Shown here: positions 1 to 7,477 of the stretch, piece by piece
How positions within the stretch are numbered: position 1 is the first letter of the stretch
How the letters are laid out: the number at the start of each line of letters is the position of its first letter
Origin: Streptococcus suis
GTDB taxonomy: Bacteria; Bacillota; Bacilli; Lactobacillales; Streptococcaceae
Assembly (NCBI RefSeq): GCF_002960445.1
Contig: NZ_POJD01000066.1
Location: forward strand, 113,263 to 177,262
Reading direction: 5' to 3'
DNA: 64,000 nucleotides
The notes under the pieces: generated by a model
What the model was told of the DNA's origin: nothing
The model's database searches: none
The model's input: only the letters and a program-made list of their open reading frames with translations
Made by a program: the position numbers and the translations under genes

Positions 1-264
1 AGGGACATAGAGGGCCAGGTAGATGCCTAGGGTCCAGATGCCAAAGCCGAAGAGGGCGAAGGTTAGGACGGCGATGGTCAGGGCCAGGAGGGTGGAAAAG
101 AGGCGGTTGCGGGCCATTTTGAAGCTGGACTTGCGGGTGTCGAGGACGCTGAGAATGGCGATGATGCCAGCCGCTGTCGCATAAGACAAGCCTAGGGCGG
201 TCGCTAGGTAGATAGCTAGCACAGTGGCAAAAATCAGTTTAATCGTTCGGAGGGAGAGGGACAT
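1..264 (-). CDS. ArAE/FUSC-type aromatic acid exporter family membrane protein (3' part outside window)
   Basis: Only the first 88 codons are inside the window; the gene runs off the left edge. The ATG at 264 is preceded by AAAGGAG at a good distance. The visible protein begins MSLSLRTIKLIFATVLAIYL and consists of closely packed hydrophobic segments split by a short basic stretch (DTRKSSFKMARNR). This matches the N-terminal membrane domain of the aromatic acid exporter (DUF939/FUSC-like) family, which has several membrane helices followed by a cytoplasmic domain. Substrate cannot be told. The family call rests on the membrane pattern and is moderate. Confidence 0.6.
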   Translation of the reverse strand, partial: MSLSLRTIKLIFATVLAIYLATALGLSYATAAGIIAILSVLDTRKSSFKMARNRLFSTLLALTIAVLTFALFGFGIWTLGIYLALYVP

Positions 265-299
265 GGGGGCTCCTTTGGTTTTAGTCTATTTCTATTGTA

Positions 300-331
300 T
301 CATAAAATAAAAACCTCCTAAGGATAGGAGG
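300..331 (-). terminator. Intrinsic terminator of the DUF1761 gene
   Basis: A 7-bp GC-rich stem (314-320 with 325-331, CCTCCTA/TAGGAGG, 4-nt loop) is followed on the minus strand by TTTTTATTTT. It lies just past the stop codon at 339. Confidence 0.75.
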
Positions 332-338
332 GAATTGC

Positions 339-728
339 TTATGCAAATAGAGCCAGAATACCGACTACTAGGTAGCAGACCAGCTTGTAGCTTTCGTTGA
401 TGAGGACGAGGTTGATAGGGCGTTGCTCAAAGACGTAGTTTTTTAATGAAGCAAGGACCGCAATTATGCCCATGCCACCAGCTGCGTGTAGGGGAGAGAT
501 GCCGAGGGTCTTGATGAAGAAAATAGTAATGATAGCAGTCAGGACTTCAATGACAAGGGAAACCACCATTTCCTTCTGTCCATTTTTGCCAGCCTGACGA
601 TCTGCTTCTACCTTAGCCATGTCAATGCCTGAAGCCTTGATCCAAGCATCGCGGAAAATCAAACCATACCACAAACCACCGATAGCAAAGGCAATCAGAC
701 CCGCCACAATTCCAAAAATAAGTGTCAT
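339..728 (-). CDS. DUF1761-like small integral membrane protein
   Basis: A 129-aa protein of unknown function. The chosen ATG at 728 has GGAGAGC just upstream; an upstream in-frame ATG (782) lacks such a site. The protein starts MTLIFGIVAGLIAFAIGGLWYG and has about four hydrophobic segments (near residues 1-20, 50-70, 78-92 and 108-128), with a polar stretch containing DRQAGKNGQKE between the first two. The glycine-rich first helix with a W-Y-G motif and the overall length fit the DUF1761 family. It is a single-gene unit ending in its own terminator and diverges from rlmB. No function is inferred. Confidence 0.65.
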   Translation of the reverse strand: MTLIFGIVAGLIAFAIGGLWYGLIFRDAWIKASGIDMAKVEADRQAGKNGQKEMVVSLVIEVLTAIITIFFIKTLGISPLHAAGGMGIIAVLASLKNYVFEQRPINLVLINESYKLVCYLVVGILALFA

Positions 729-846
729 ACGCTCTCCTTTTGGTCCGATTGTACGGACAAGTAATAGGAATAAGGATAACATATATTGGTAATGTGGTCA
801 AGTATTTCAGCTGGGACACAGTGAGTGCCAATTTTCAAGTAACCTA

Positions 847-855
847 TGCTATAAT
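847..855 (+). promoter_or_regulatory. Extended -10 promoter giving a probably leaderless rlmB mRNA
   Basis: TGCTATAAT is a consensus extended -10 element. The rlmB ATG begins at 862, only six bases after the -10 hexamer, which is where transcription would normally start. No Shine-Dalgarno sequence lies before the ATG. The -35 region is poor. Confidence 0.6.
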
Positions 856-861
856 ACTCTT

Positions 862-1590
862 ATGGAACAAAATGATATGGTATATGGCGTACATGCTGTA
901 GTGGAGAGTTTGGAGGCCAACACCGGCAACAAACTCTACATCCAGGATGATTTGCGCGGAAAAAATGTAGAAAAAATCAAGGCGCTGGCGGCAGAGAAGA
1001 AGGTGTCGATTTCTTGGACGCCCAAGAAGACCCTGTCTGACATGACAGAAGGTGCTGTTCACCAAGGCTTTGTTTTGCGGGTTTCTGAGTTTGCCTATGC
1101 GGACCTTTCGGTGATTTTGGAAAAGGCAGAGCAGGAAGACAATCCCCTCATTCTCATCTTGGACGGTCTGACAGACCCCCACAACTTCGGCTCGATTTTG
1201 CGGACCGCAGATGCCACTCAGGTAGCGGGCATCATCATTCCTAAGCACCGAGCAGTTGGCGTGACGCCCGTTGTGGCCAAGACCTCCACAGGTGCGGTGG
1301 CCCATGTCCCAATCGCCCGAGTGACCAATCTCAGCCAAACCCTAGATAAGCTCAAGGAGGCTGGTTTCTGGGTATTTGGTACCGATATGAACGGAACCCC
1401 AAGCCACAAGTGGAATACGGCTGGCAAACTAGCCCTTATTATTGGCAACGAAGGCAAGGGCATCTCCAGCAATATCAAAAAGCAGGTGGATGAGATGATT
1501 ACCATTCCTATGAAGGGCCATGTCCAATCTCTCAACGCCAGCGTAGCAGCAGCTGTGCTGATGTACGAAGTATTTCGGAAGAAAATCTAA
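862..1590 (+). CDS. rlmB: 23S rRNA (guanosine-2'-O-)-methyltransferase RlmB (TrmH/SPOUT family)
   Basis: A 242-aa SpoU/TrmH-family enzyme that uses S-adenosylmethionine to methylate the 2'-O of a guanosine in domain V of 23S rRNA (G2251 in E. coli numbering). An N-terminal substrate-binding domain (about 1-80, starting with VYGVHAVVE) precedes the knotted SPOUT domain. All three family motifs are visible: DPHNFGSILRTADA, IIGNEGKGIS and PMKGHVQSLNASVAAAVLMYE. Length is normal. The next gene starts directly after the stop codon, so the two are co-transcribed. The start looks leaderless (see the promoter entry). The call is firm. Confidence 0.95.
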   Translation: MEQNDMVYGVHAVVESLEANTGNKLYIQDDLRGKNVEKIKALAAEKKVSISWTPKKTLSDMTEGAVHQGFVLRVSEFAYADLSVILEKAEQEDNPLILILDGLTDPHNFGSILRTADATQVAGIIIPKHRAVGVTPVVAKTSTGAVAHVPIARVTNLSQTLDKLKEAGFWVFGTDMNGTPSHKWNTAGKLALIIGNEGKGISSNIKKQVDEMITIPMKGHVQSLNASVAAAVLMYEVFRKKI

Positions 1591-2112
1591 ATGAAAGAAA
1601 AAGTTCTCATCGTAGATGGCTACAATATGATTGCCTTTTGGCAATCGACCAAGCAAGATTTTAAAAAGGGAGACTTGGACGCGGCTAGAACGACCTTGCT
1701 TCGAACCCTGTCTCACTATGCAGCCTTTGAACAGATTGAGGTGATTTGTGTCTTTGATGCCCACCATGTGCCAGGCCTTCGCCAGCAATATGACGAGTTC
1801 AAGGTATCGGTCATTTTTACAGAGGAAGAGGAAACGGCGGATAGCTACATTGAGCGGCTCAGCGCCCAGCTCAATAGTGACCGCCGCAAGCAGGTTTCCG
1901 TCGCAACCAGCGACCTCAACGAACAATGGGTGGTCTTTTCACAAGGGGCCTTACGGGTTTCGGCGCGTGAGTTAGAGGAGAGAACCAGGGTTATCAAGAA
2001 GGACTTGGACAAGTTTGTGGACCAGGTAGAACTCTACACCCCACGGCTCAATCCCTGGTCAGATGGGAATTTTCAAGCTTTAAAAGAAATGATGGAGGAA
2101 ATGAAAGAGTGA
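1591..2112 (+). CDS. NYN/PIN-domain ribonuclease, YacP/Rae1 family
   Basis: A 173-aa protein whose ATG abuts the rlmB stop codon. It begins MKEKVLIVDGYNMIAFW, the N-terminal acidic signature of the NYN branch of PIN-like nucleases, with further conserved acids in VFDAHH and ADSYIERL and an ATSDLNEQ motif near residue 105. In Bacillus subtilis the homologue Rae1 is a ribosome-associated endonuclease that cuts certain mRNAs in the A site, and its gene is also next to rlmB. The order rlmB-yacP is widely conserved, which supports the assignment. Activity here is inferred from family only. Confidence 0.85.
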   Translation: MKEKVLIVDGYNMIAFWQSTKQDFKKGDLDAARTTLLRTLSHYAAFEQIEVICVFDAHHVPGLRQQYDEFKVSVIFTEEEETADSYIERLSAQLNSDRRKQVSVATSDLNEQWVVFSQGALRVSARELEERTRVIKKDLDKFVDQVELYTPRLNPWSDGNFQALKEMMEEMKE

Positions 2113-2969
2113 CATTTACAATCGTAACCGATTCGACATCGGATTTGCCAGTTAGCTGGCTGCAAGAAAATGATGTAACCGTGCTTGGTTTGACCATAAA
2201 CCTTGACGGTGTGACCTATGAAACCGTTGGGGAAAACCGCTTGACTTCTGGGGAATTGTTGGAGAAAATGGCAACAGGGGGCCAGCCGACAACCAGTCAG
2301 GTCAATGTTGGTCAATTTGAAGAAGTATTCGAGGTGGCAGCCAAGGAAGGCAAAGAGGTACTTTACCTCGCTTTCTCAGCAGCACTTTCAGGGACCTATC
2401 AGAGTGGAGTCATTGCACGCGATATGGTTTTGGATGCTTATCCTGATGCTGCCATTGAAATTGTAGATACCAAGGCTGCTGCTATTGGTGAGGGGTACTT
2501 GGTTATGCAAGCAGCTCAAGCGCGTGCAACGGGCAAGTCGTTAGCTGAAACCAAGGCGCTCATCGAGGACTTGGTCCCACGTTTGCGGACCTATCTCTTG
2601 GTTGATGACCTCAACCACCTCGTGCGTGGTGGTCGCTTGTCCAAGGCAGCTGCTCTGATTGGCGGTTTGGTCAATATCAAACCTCTTCTTGCTCTCAATG
2701 CGGAAGGGAAGTTAGAAGCCATTGCCAAAATCCGTGGCCGTAAAAAAGGGATTAAGGAAATGCTAAACCTGACCTTGGATAATTTGGATCATTCTACGGT
2801 CATGGTGGCCTATACAGGTGATTTGGAAGCTGCGACAGCCATCAAAGCGACCTTGTTGGAAGATAGCCGTGTCAGCGATGTTCTTTTGACTGAGTTGGGA
2901 CCAATTATTGCCACCCATACAGGTACAGGCGTTTTAGCTATCTTATCCATCAGTAAGAAAGAGAGATAA
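2109..2969 (+). CDS. DegV family fatty acid-binding protein (FakB-like)
   Basis: A 286-aa DegV protein. It starts at a GTG that overlaps the preceding stop (GTGA), implying translational coupling to the NYN nuclease gene. The N-terminal VTDSTSDLP motif, the SAALSGTYQSG loop (about residue 93-103) and VDDLNHLVRGGRLSKA (about 165-180) are diagnostic. Family members bind one fatty acid and present it to the kinase FakA, so that host or recycled fatty acids enter phospholipid synthesis. Which fatty acid is bound cannot be read from the sequence. Length is typical. Confidence 0.9.
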   Translation: MTFTIVTDSTSDLPVSWLQENDVTVLGLTINLDGVTYETVGENRLTSGELLEKMATGGQPTTSQVNVGQFEEVFEVAAKEGKEVLYLAFSAALSGTYQSGVIARDMVLDAYPDAAIEIVDTKAAAIGEGYLVMQAAQARATGKSLAETKALIEDLVPRLRTYLLVDDLNHLVRGGRLSKAAALIGGLVNIKPLLALNAEGKLEAIAKIRGRKKGIKEMLNLTLDNLDHSTVMVAYTGDLEAATAIKATLLEDSRVSDVLLTELGPIIATHTGTGVLAILSISKKER

Positions 2970-3037
2970 TCTCTTTTCTTTTCTCAACAAAAGAAAGCGA
3001 TTACAAAAAAGTTATACTTATCCATTTGGAGGTTCTT

Positions 3038-3931
3038 ATGAAACGTTTATTGTCATGCTATGCCAGTGATATGGTGGGAGCGACCAAGGAGGAGCTCAAG
3101 CAGTCCATTCTATCCAGTGAAGGTCGGATTATCATGGGGGAAACGGTGGTGACGGCGGCTCCCTTGATTGCAGGGGTGACCAATGCGGAGATGATGGCTG
3201 CTTTTGGTTGTGACCTCTTGGTGCTCAACGAATTGGATGTTTTTCATCCGGAGATTGTTGATTTTTACGACTGCGACAATCCCATCGCTGAAATTAAGCG
3301 GTTGACAGGTCGATTGGTTGGGATTAACTTGGAGCCTGTGGATACTAGTCAGGAAGTTCAAGACCAGCAGGTCTTTCTTAAACCTGGGCGTCAGGTCAGT
3401 CCAGAAAGTCTGGGACAGGCCCAAGCCCTGGGCGTAGATTTTATCATGCTGACAGGCAATCCTGCTACGGGTGTGTCTATGGCTGCAATACGCTCTGCTA
3501 TTGGCCTTGCCAAAGAACACTTTGAGGGCCTGATCTTTGCAGGAAAGATGCACGGTGCAGGTCTAGGGGAGTCGGTCGTGGACAGCCAAGCTCTGCTGGA
3601 TTTTGTGGACTTGGGGGCTGACGGTGTCCTCATTCCAGCGGTCGGAACAGTACCGGGTGTGCGGGAGGAAACCGTGGCACCTATTATCAGTCAGGTCAAG
3701 GCGCGTGGAGCTTTGGTTATTTCGACCATTGGGACTAGTCAGGAGAGTGCGGACAGTCAGACGGTGCGGGAGTTTGGGCTCAGCAACAAACGGGTGGGTT
3801 CGGATATTCACCATATCGGAGATGGGGGCTATGGTCGGATGCCAGACCCTGAAAATATCTTGTCCTTGTCCTTGGCGGTCAGAGGCAAGCGGCACACTTA
3901 TTTTAAAATGGGGCAATCGGTGAGGAGATAG
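3038..3931 (+). CDS. TIM-barrel protein of the DUF7916 / PEP phosphonomutase-like type
   Basis: A 297-aa protein. The ATG at 3038 was chosen because TTGGAGG lies seven bases upstream; an earlier in-frame ATG at 3026 overlaps that site. The sequence starts MKRLLSCYASDMVGATKEEL and shows alternating strand/helix segments with MGETVVTA, LVLNELDVFHPE, FIMLTGNPATGVS, FAGKMHGAGLG and DLGADGVLIPAVGTVPGV. This is the layout of a (beta/alpha)8 barrel. Streptococcal relatives carry vague names such as PEP phosphonomutase or haloacid dehalogenase-like; no catalytic assignment is safe. It stands alone, between the degV unit and rplM. Confidence 0.6.
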   Translation: MKRLLSCYASDMVGATKEELKQSILSSEGRIIMGETVVTAAPLIAGVTNAEMMAAFGCDLLVLNELDVFHPEIVDFYDCDNPIAEIKRLTGRLVGINLEPVDTSQEVQDQQVFLKPGRQVSPESLGQAQALGVDFIMLTGNPATGVSMAAIRSAIGLAKEHFEGLIFAGKMHGAGLGESVVDSQALLDFVDLGADGVLIPAVGTVPGVREETVAPIISQVKARGALVISTIGTSQESADSQTVREFGLSNKRVGSDIHHIGDGGYGRMPDPENILSLSLAVRGKRHTYFKMGQSVRR

Positions 3932-4021
3932 GATTTGGCGTCATTTTTCTGCTATTAAAGCTCGTTTTTTCTATCCTTGCTTTAGGGTGAAGAAAAAATA
4001 AAAAAAGTAAAGTAAAATAAC

Positions 4022-4050
4022 TTGACGGAGAACAGTAGTTTTGATAGAAT
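4022..4050 (+). promoter_or_regulatory. rplM-rpsI promoter
   Basis: TTGACG (4022-4027) and TAGAAT (4045-4050) are separated by exactly 17 bp, directly upstream of the structured L13 leader. Confidence 0.8.
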
Positions 4051-4061
4051 GGTAGACGGTA

Positions 4062-4133
4062 TTGTTTACCCCATTTGAAAGGCCCCGGAACCTTCCAAAT
4101 ACCCGCGGACCGGAACATCCGCCCAGTAAACAA
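4062..4133 (+). promoter_or_regulatory. Ribosomal protein L13 leader (autoregulatory mRNA structure)
   Basis: An 8-bp closing helix pairs TTGTTTAC (4062-4069) with GTAAACAA (4126-4133). It encloses two helices: ATTTG-AAAGG with CCTTCCAAAT (4073-4100) and GCGGA with TCCGC (4105-4121). Position and shape fit the L13 leader of Firmicutes, by which L13 represses its own operon. The structure was found by hand, without covariance. Confidence 0.7.
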
Positions 4134-4156
4134 AAACGATTCGTATAGGAGAAATC

Positions 4157-4603
4157 ATGAACAAAACAACATTTATGGCTAAACCAGGCCAAGTTGAACG
4201 TAAATGGTATGTAGTAGACGCTACTGATGTACCTCTTGGACGCCTTTCAGCAGTAGTTGCTAGCGTTCTTCGCGGTAAAAACAAACCAACTTTCACACCT
4301 CACACTGATACTGGTGACTTCGTTATCGTTATCAATGCTGAGAAAGTGAAATTGACTGGTAAAAAAGCAACTGACAAAGTGTACTACACTCACTCATTGC
4401 ACCCAGGTGGTTTGAAATCAATCACAGCTGGTGAATTGCGTTCTAAAAACGCTGTTCGTTTGATTGAAAAATCAGTTAAAGGTATGCTTCCACACAACAC
4501 ACTTGGTCGTGCACAAGGCATGAAGTTGAAAGTGTTTGTAGGTGCTGAGCACACTCACGCTGCACAACAACCAGAAGTACTTGATATTTCAGGTCTTATC
4601 TAA
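4157..4603 (+). CDS. rplM: 50S ribosomal protein L13
   Basis: A 148-aa large-subunit protein, full length, with an AGGAG site about 7 bases before the ATG. Diagnostic stretches are [38 protein letters not shown] and [12 protein letters not shown]. It is the first gene of the conserved rplM-rpsI operon, with rpsI 19 bp downstream. Codon use is that of a highly expressed gene. The upstream leader probably mediates feedback control. Confidence 0.98.
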   Translation: MNKTTFMAKPGQVERKWYVVDATDVPLGRLSAVVASVLRGKNKPTFTPHTDTGDFVIVINAEKVKLTGKKATDKVYYTHSLHPGGLKSITAGELRSKNAVRLIEKSVKGMLPHNTLGRAQGMKLKVFVGAEHTHAAQQPEVLDISGLI

Positions 4604-4622
4604 GGGAAAGGACGTAATCTAA

Positions 4623-5015
4623 ATGGCACAAGCACAATACACAGGTACTGGTCGTCGTAAAAACGCGGTTGCACGCGTACGTTTGGTCCCAGGTACTGGT
4701 AAAATCACAGTAAACAAAAAAGATGTAGAAGAGTACATCCCACACGCTGACCTTCGTTTGGTTATTAACCAACCATTCGCAGTAACTTCAACACAAGGTT
4801 CATACGACGTTTTCGTTAACGTGAACGGTGGTGGTTACGGTGGTCAATCAGGTGCGATCCGTCACGGTATCGCGCGTGCATTGCTTCAAGTAGACCCAGA
4901 CTTCCGCGATTCATTGAAACGCGCAGGCCTTCTTACACGTGACGCTCGTATGGTTGAACGTAAGAAACCAGGTCTTAAGAAAGCACGTAAAGCTTCACAA
5001 TTCTCAAAACGTTAA
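4623..5015 (+). CDS. rpsI: 30S ribosomal protein S9; its 3' end is an integration site
   Basis: A 130-aa small-subunit protein, complete, ending in the canonical basic tail with the terminal [11 protein letters not shown] that reaches the P site of the ribosome. Motifs include [14 protein letters not shown] and [19 protein letters not shown]. The last 50 bp are repeated at 14543-14592 and the last 17 bp again at 26292-26308, so the 3' end is the attB site used by two tandem elements. The final codons are kept intact by the integrated sequence. The native terminator has been displaced to about 26335. Confidence 0.98.
   Translation: MAQAQYTGTGRRKNAVARVRLVPGTGKITVNKKDVEEYIPHADLRLVINQPFAVTSTQGSYDVFVNVNGGGYGGQSGAIRHGIARALLQVDPDFRDSLKRAGLLTRDARMVERKKPGLKKARKASQFSKR
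4966..5015 (+). repeat. attL of element 1 (rpsI 3' end)
   Basis: The 50 bp from 4966 to 5015 recur at 14543-14592 with 46 identical positions. The four differences are clustered in the Ser-Gln codons (TCA CAA here, AGC CAG there). The last 17 bp also occur at 26292-26308. Confidence 0.9.
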
Positions 5016-5104
5016 TTATCAGCGATATATCAACGTTTCAAAGCACTCAAGAGTTTACCTCATGGGTGTTTTTTTTGTGGTTTTTTGAAAAGTTCACCTC
5101 AAAA

Positions 5105-5126
5105 TTTACCTTATTTTTACCTTATT
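5105..5126 (+). repeat. Integrase arm-type sites, left end of element 1
   Basis: Two adjacent exact copies of TTTACCTTATT (5105-5115 and 5116-5126). The same 11-mer occurs near the other end of the element at 14430-14440 and, inverted, at 14376-14386. Paired 11-mers at both ends of an element are typical of Tn916-family integrase arm sites. Confidence 0.7.
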
Positions 5127-6339
5127 GTTTCAGAGAGTTTAAGGCAAATTCTCCAACCGCCATAGGGATGACATTGGAGGTATTGACATAAATTTGAGTT
5201 GTAGTGGTATCGCTGTGGGTTAGAGCCTGTGAAATAGCTTCTAAGCTCATACCTGCTTGTTTAGCAAGTGTTGCACCAGTGTGCCGTAATTTATGAGGTG
5301 TAGCGTGTGTCAAATATGGGTGACGATTTTTAACTGTTCTCATCTTATTGTTAAGATAATCTGCGTGTAGGGGTTTATTTACGTTTCCTTTAGTATCTAC
5401 ATAGGTAAATACAAATTGCTCATAGTTCGTAATGATACCAAACTTTGCAAGTTCTTGCCTTTGTTGTTTTTTCCAATTCTGGAGAAGTTGAAGTAAGTCA
5501 GATGAAATAGCAAAGGTTGTTTTCTTGTTTCCTTTGGTTGATTTCACATCTCCATACCTATCTAGTGCTTGGAGTAATTGAATTTGGGATTTTTCAAAAT
5601 TAATGTGTTTCCACTGCAAAGCATAAGATTCAGATTTTCGGTCTCCTAAAAAGAAGGTAAGATAAAATAGAACGTAGTCCTTAAGTGAAATTTTTCTGCT
5701 AGCCAAATCATCTTGGAAGGCTAAGAACCATTCCTGTAACTGCTCATGTGTTAGGTAGAGGTCTTCATCTCGCCTAGCTTCTGCCAACTGGATTTTCTTA
5801 GTTGATTTGATACGACGTAAGGTTTTAGCGATTTTATTTGATTCTATATATTCTAATTCCTCTGCCCAATCAAATATGGAAATTACATAGCTTCTCAAGG
5901 TCTTGAAATTGGCGTATTCATTAGCTTTAGCAGTCATCAAGTTTAGAATAACTTGCTTGTTCTGATTGAGAAATTGAATAGTGTAATTACCTAACATAGG
6001 TAAAATATGTTTTCTGAAACAAGTTTTTGTATTGGATATAGTTGACCTGCTTGGGGGCTTTGTAGTTGAAGTTGTCTGTCCTGCTTTATAATACTCCCAC
6101 CAGACATTTTCGTAAAAATCTTTGAATAGAATTTCTCCCTTGCCTAACCCTGTAAATTCGTTATTCTCAATCTGATTGATTTTTGTTAGAAGGTCTATCT
6201 CTGCTTGCCTTGCCTCCTTTTTTGTCTTAAAACGCTTATCAAAGTAATTATTATTCACGATTCCGAGAGGCATTCGTGCTTCAGTTGGAATATATACCTT
6301 TAAGCGATATGTTCCATTTTTGGTTTTTGTGATAGTCAT
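5122..6339 (-). CDS. Tyrosine integrase of element 1 (Tn916 Int-like)
   Basis: A 405-aa site-specific recombinase, full length. An N-terminal AP2-like arm-binding domain (about 1-50, TKTKNGTYRLKVYIP) is followed by a SAM-like core-binding domain (about 70-165) and a catalytic domain. Visible catalytic residues are Arg in FFLGDRKSES (the usual Glu of box I is Ser here), HKLRHTGATL with His-x-x-Arg, the second His in LTHSDTTTTQIY and the nucleophilic Tyr of that motif. The gene ends 107 bp inside the element, reading towards rpsI, the usual position. Tandem arm-type 11-mers overlap its stop codon. A damaged excisionase lies directly upstream. Confidence 0.93.
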   Translation of the reverse strand: MTITKTKNGTYRLKVYIPTEARMPLGIVNNNYFDKRFKTKKEARQAEIDLLTKINQIENNEFTGLGKGEILFKDFYENVWWEYYKAGQTTSTTKPPSRSTISNTKTCFRKHILPMLGNYTIQFLNQNKQVILNLMTAKANEYANFKTLRSYVISIFDWAEELEYIESNKIAKTLRRIKSTKKIQLAEARRDEDLYLTHEQLQEWFLAFQDDLASRKISLKDYVLFYLTFFLGDRKSESYALQWKHINFEKSQIQLLQALDRYGDVKSTKGNKKTTFAISSDLLQLLQNWKKQQRQELAKFGIITNYEQFVFTYVDTKGNVNKPLHADYLNNKMRTVKNRHPYLTHATPHKLRHTGATLAKQAGMSLEAISQALTHSDTTTTQIYVNTSNVIPMAVGEFALNSLKQ

Positions 6340-6404
6340 GATATTCTCCTTTTTGTCGAACCAGAAAATACCATGCTAATTATAAGATAAAAATACAGAT
6401 ATTT

Positions 6405-6651
6405 CTAGTTTTGTGCTAGTAGCCATGCATCAATGGATTGTTTGTTGAAACGAACCGTTTTTCCGATCTTAATAGATGGAAGCCCTTTGCGAATCCATTC
6501 GTCTAAAGTATTATTTGAAATCCCGAGATACTCGCATGCTTGTTTTTTGTTTAAATACGAATTGCCAATATTTTGATGATGAATTTGTTTTTCAATTTCT
6601 GATGTAATTAAACTTGAAATTAATTGTAAATGAAATTTAAGTTCTGTTCAT
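6405..6651 (-). pseudogene. Excisionase (Xis, MerR-like HTH) with a frame break just after the start codon
   Basis: On the minus strand an open frame ending at 6405 encodes YLNKKQACEYLGISNNTLDE followed by WIRKGLPSIKIGKTVRF, the winged-helix signature of Tn916-type excisionases. No ATG, GTG or TTG is found in that frame before the upstream stop. An ATG at 6651 is in another frame, but the interval of 247 nt would become 83 codons if two bases were restored; ATGAACAGAA reads as a deletion of one AC from ATGAACACAGAA. The gene is therefore probably inactive or uses a rare start. A sequencing error is possible. Confidence 0.65.
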
Positions 6652-6738
6652 GCTTTGACTTTTTTGAGAGCTAAATTACATTATTTCAAGGAACTTCAAA
6701 CACTCTCAGAAATAGTTAAAGTTAGGCATAGAAAATGG

Positions 6739-6772
6739 TATAATAGGTGGAGATATAAACATTTTCAAGGAG
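6739..6772 (+). promoter_or_regulatory. -10 box and RBS of the methyltransferase/helicase operon
   Basis: A perfect TATAAT lies at 6739-6744, with a weak -35 (TTAAAG, 17 bp upstream). AAGGAG at 6767-6772 sits six bases before the TTG start at 6779 and decides that start. Confidence 0.5.
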
Positions 6773-6778
6773 TAGGTT

Positions 6779-7474
6779 TTGGAAGAGAGCTTAATTAAAT
6801 CAAAACAACGTGTTCAAAAACATGGAGAAGTCTTTACACCTGCTTGGATGGTTCAGAAAATGCTGGATACTCCAGGAGTGAAAGAAGCTTGTGAAAGTGT
6901 ATATAAGACCTTTTTAGAGCCATCTGCAGGCGATGGCAATTTTTTGCAAGCTATTTTAGAGAGAAAGCTAGAGGCTGTGGTCAGACAGTATGACAAACGA
7001 AATTGGAAAACAAAGTCTTTGATTGCTCTCTCGTCCATATATGGCATAGAGTTTTTAGAAGATAATTTGGAAGTGGCACGTTCACGGATGTTTCTTTGTT
7101 ATTTAGACTGGTACGAGCAAGCTTTTGGAACTAGACTAAATAGCAAAAATGATATCTATCAATCAGCACACTATCTTATTCATAAAAATATTGTGAGAGG
7201 AAATACCTTGACTCAGCAGCATCCAGTCACAGGGGAGCCCATTAGGTTCAATGAGTGGCAACTGGTCAAAGGTCATCCAAGTTTGGTAAGAAAAATTTCT
7301 TTTGCACTTTCAGAACTTTTGGGTAAGGAAGTAGAAGACGATCGGACAGTCGTGGAAGGACAACTGAGTTTTTTTGATATAGATGATGAATTTATGATTG
7401 AGAATGAATCTGTTAAAAAAGCAGATACGATAAAAGAGATAACCATTCAAAAAGTGTATTTACTAGGAGATTAG
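6779..7474 (+). CDS. Adenine-N6 methyltransferase-like protein with SAM-binding motifs but no NPPY motif
   Basis: A 231-aa protein starting at TTG. Residues 15-25 (HGEVFTPAWMV) form motif X and residues 47-56 (EPSAGDGNFL) a canonical SAM-binding motif I, followed by a motif II-like YGIEFLEDN. Where motif IV (N/D-P-P-Y/F) should follow, the protein reads NIVRGNTLTQQHPVTGEP and no NPPY occurs anywhere. It ends 3 bp before a 1452-aa protein that does have NPPY, so the two are translated together. It may be a SAM-binding subunit, a relic, or a regulatory partner. Catalysis on its own is unlikely. Confidence 0.75.
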   Translation: MEESLIKSKQRVQKHGEVFTPAWMVQKMLDTPGVKEACESVYKTFLEPSAGDGNFLQAILERKLEAVVRQYDKRNWKTKSLIALSSIYGIEFLEDNLEVARSRMFLCYLDWYEQAFGTRLNSKNDIYQSAHYLIHKNIVRGNTLTQQHPVTGEPIRFNEWQLVKGHPSLVRKISFALSELLGKEVEDDRTVVEGQLSFFDIDDEFMIENESVKKADTIKEITIQKVYLLGD

Positions 7475-7477
7475 GCT

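Noticed and set aside
2970..3010. Terminator after the degV gene (CTTTTCTTTT/AAAAGAAAG)
   Set aside because: The stem is almost all A-T pairs and no T-tract follows; it is too weak to list.
3026..3037. Upstream ATG for the TIM-barrel gene
   Set aside because: It overlaps the ribosome binding site that serves the ATG at 3038.
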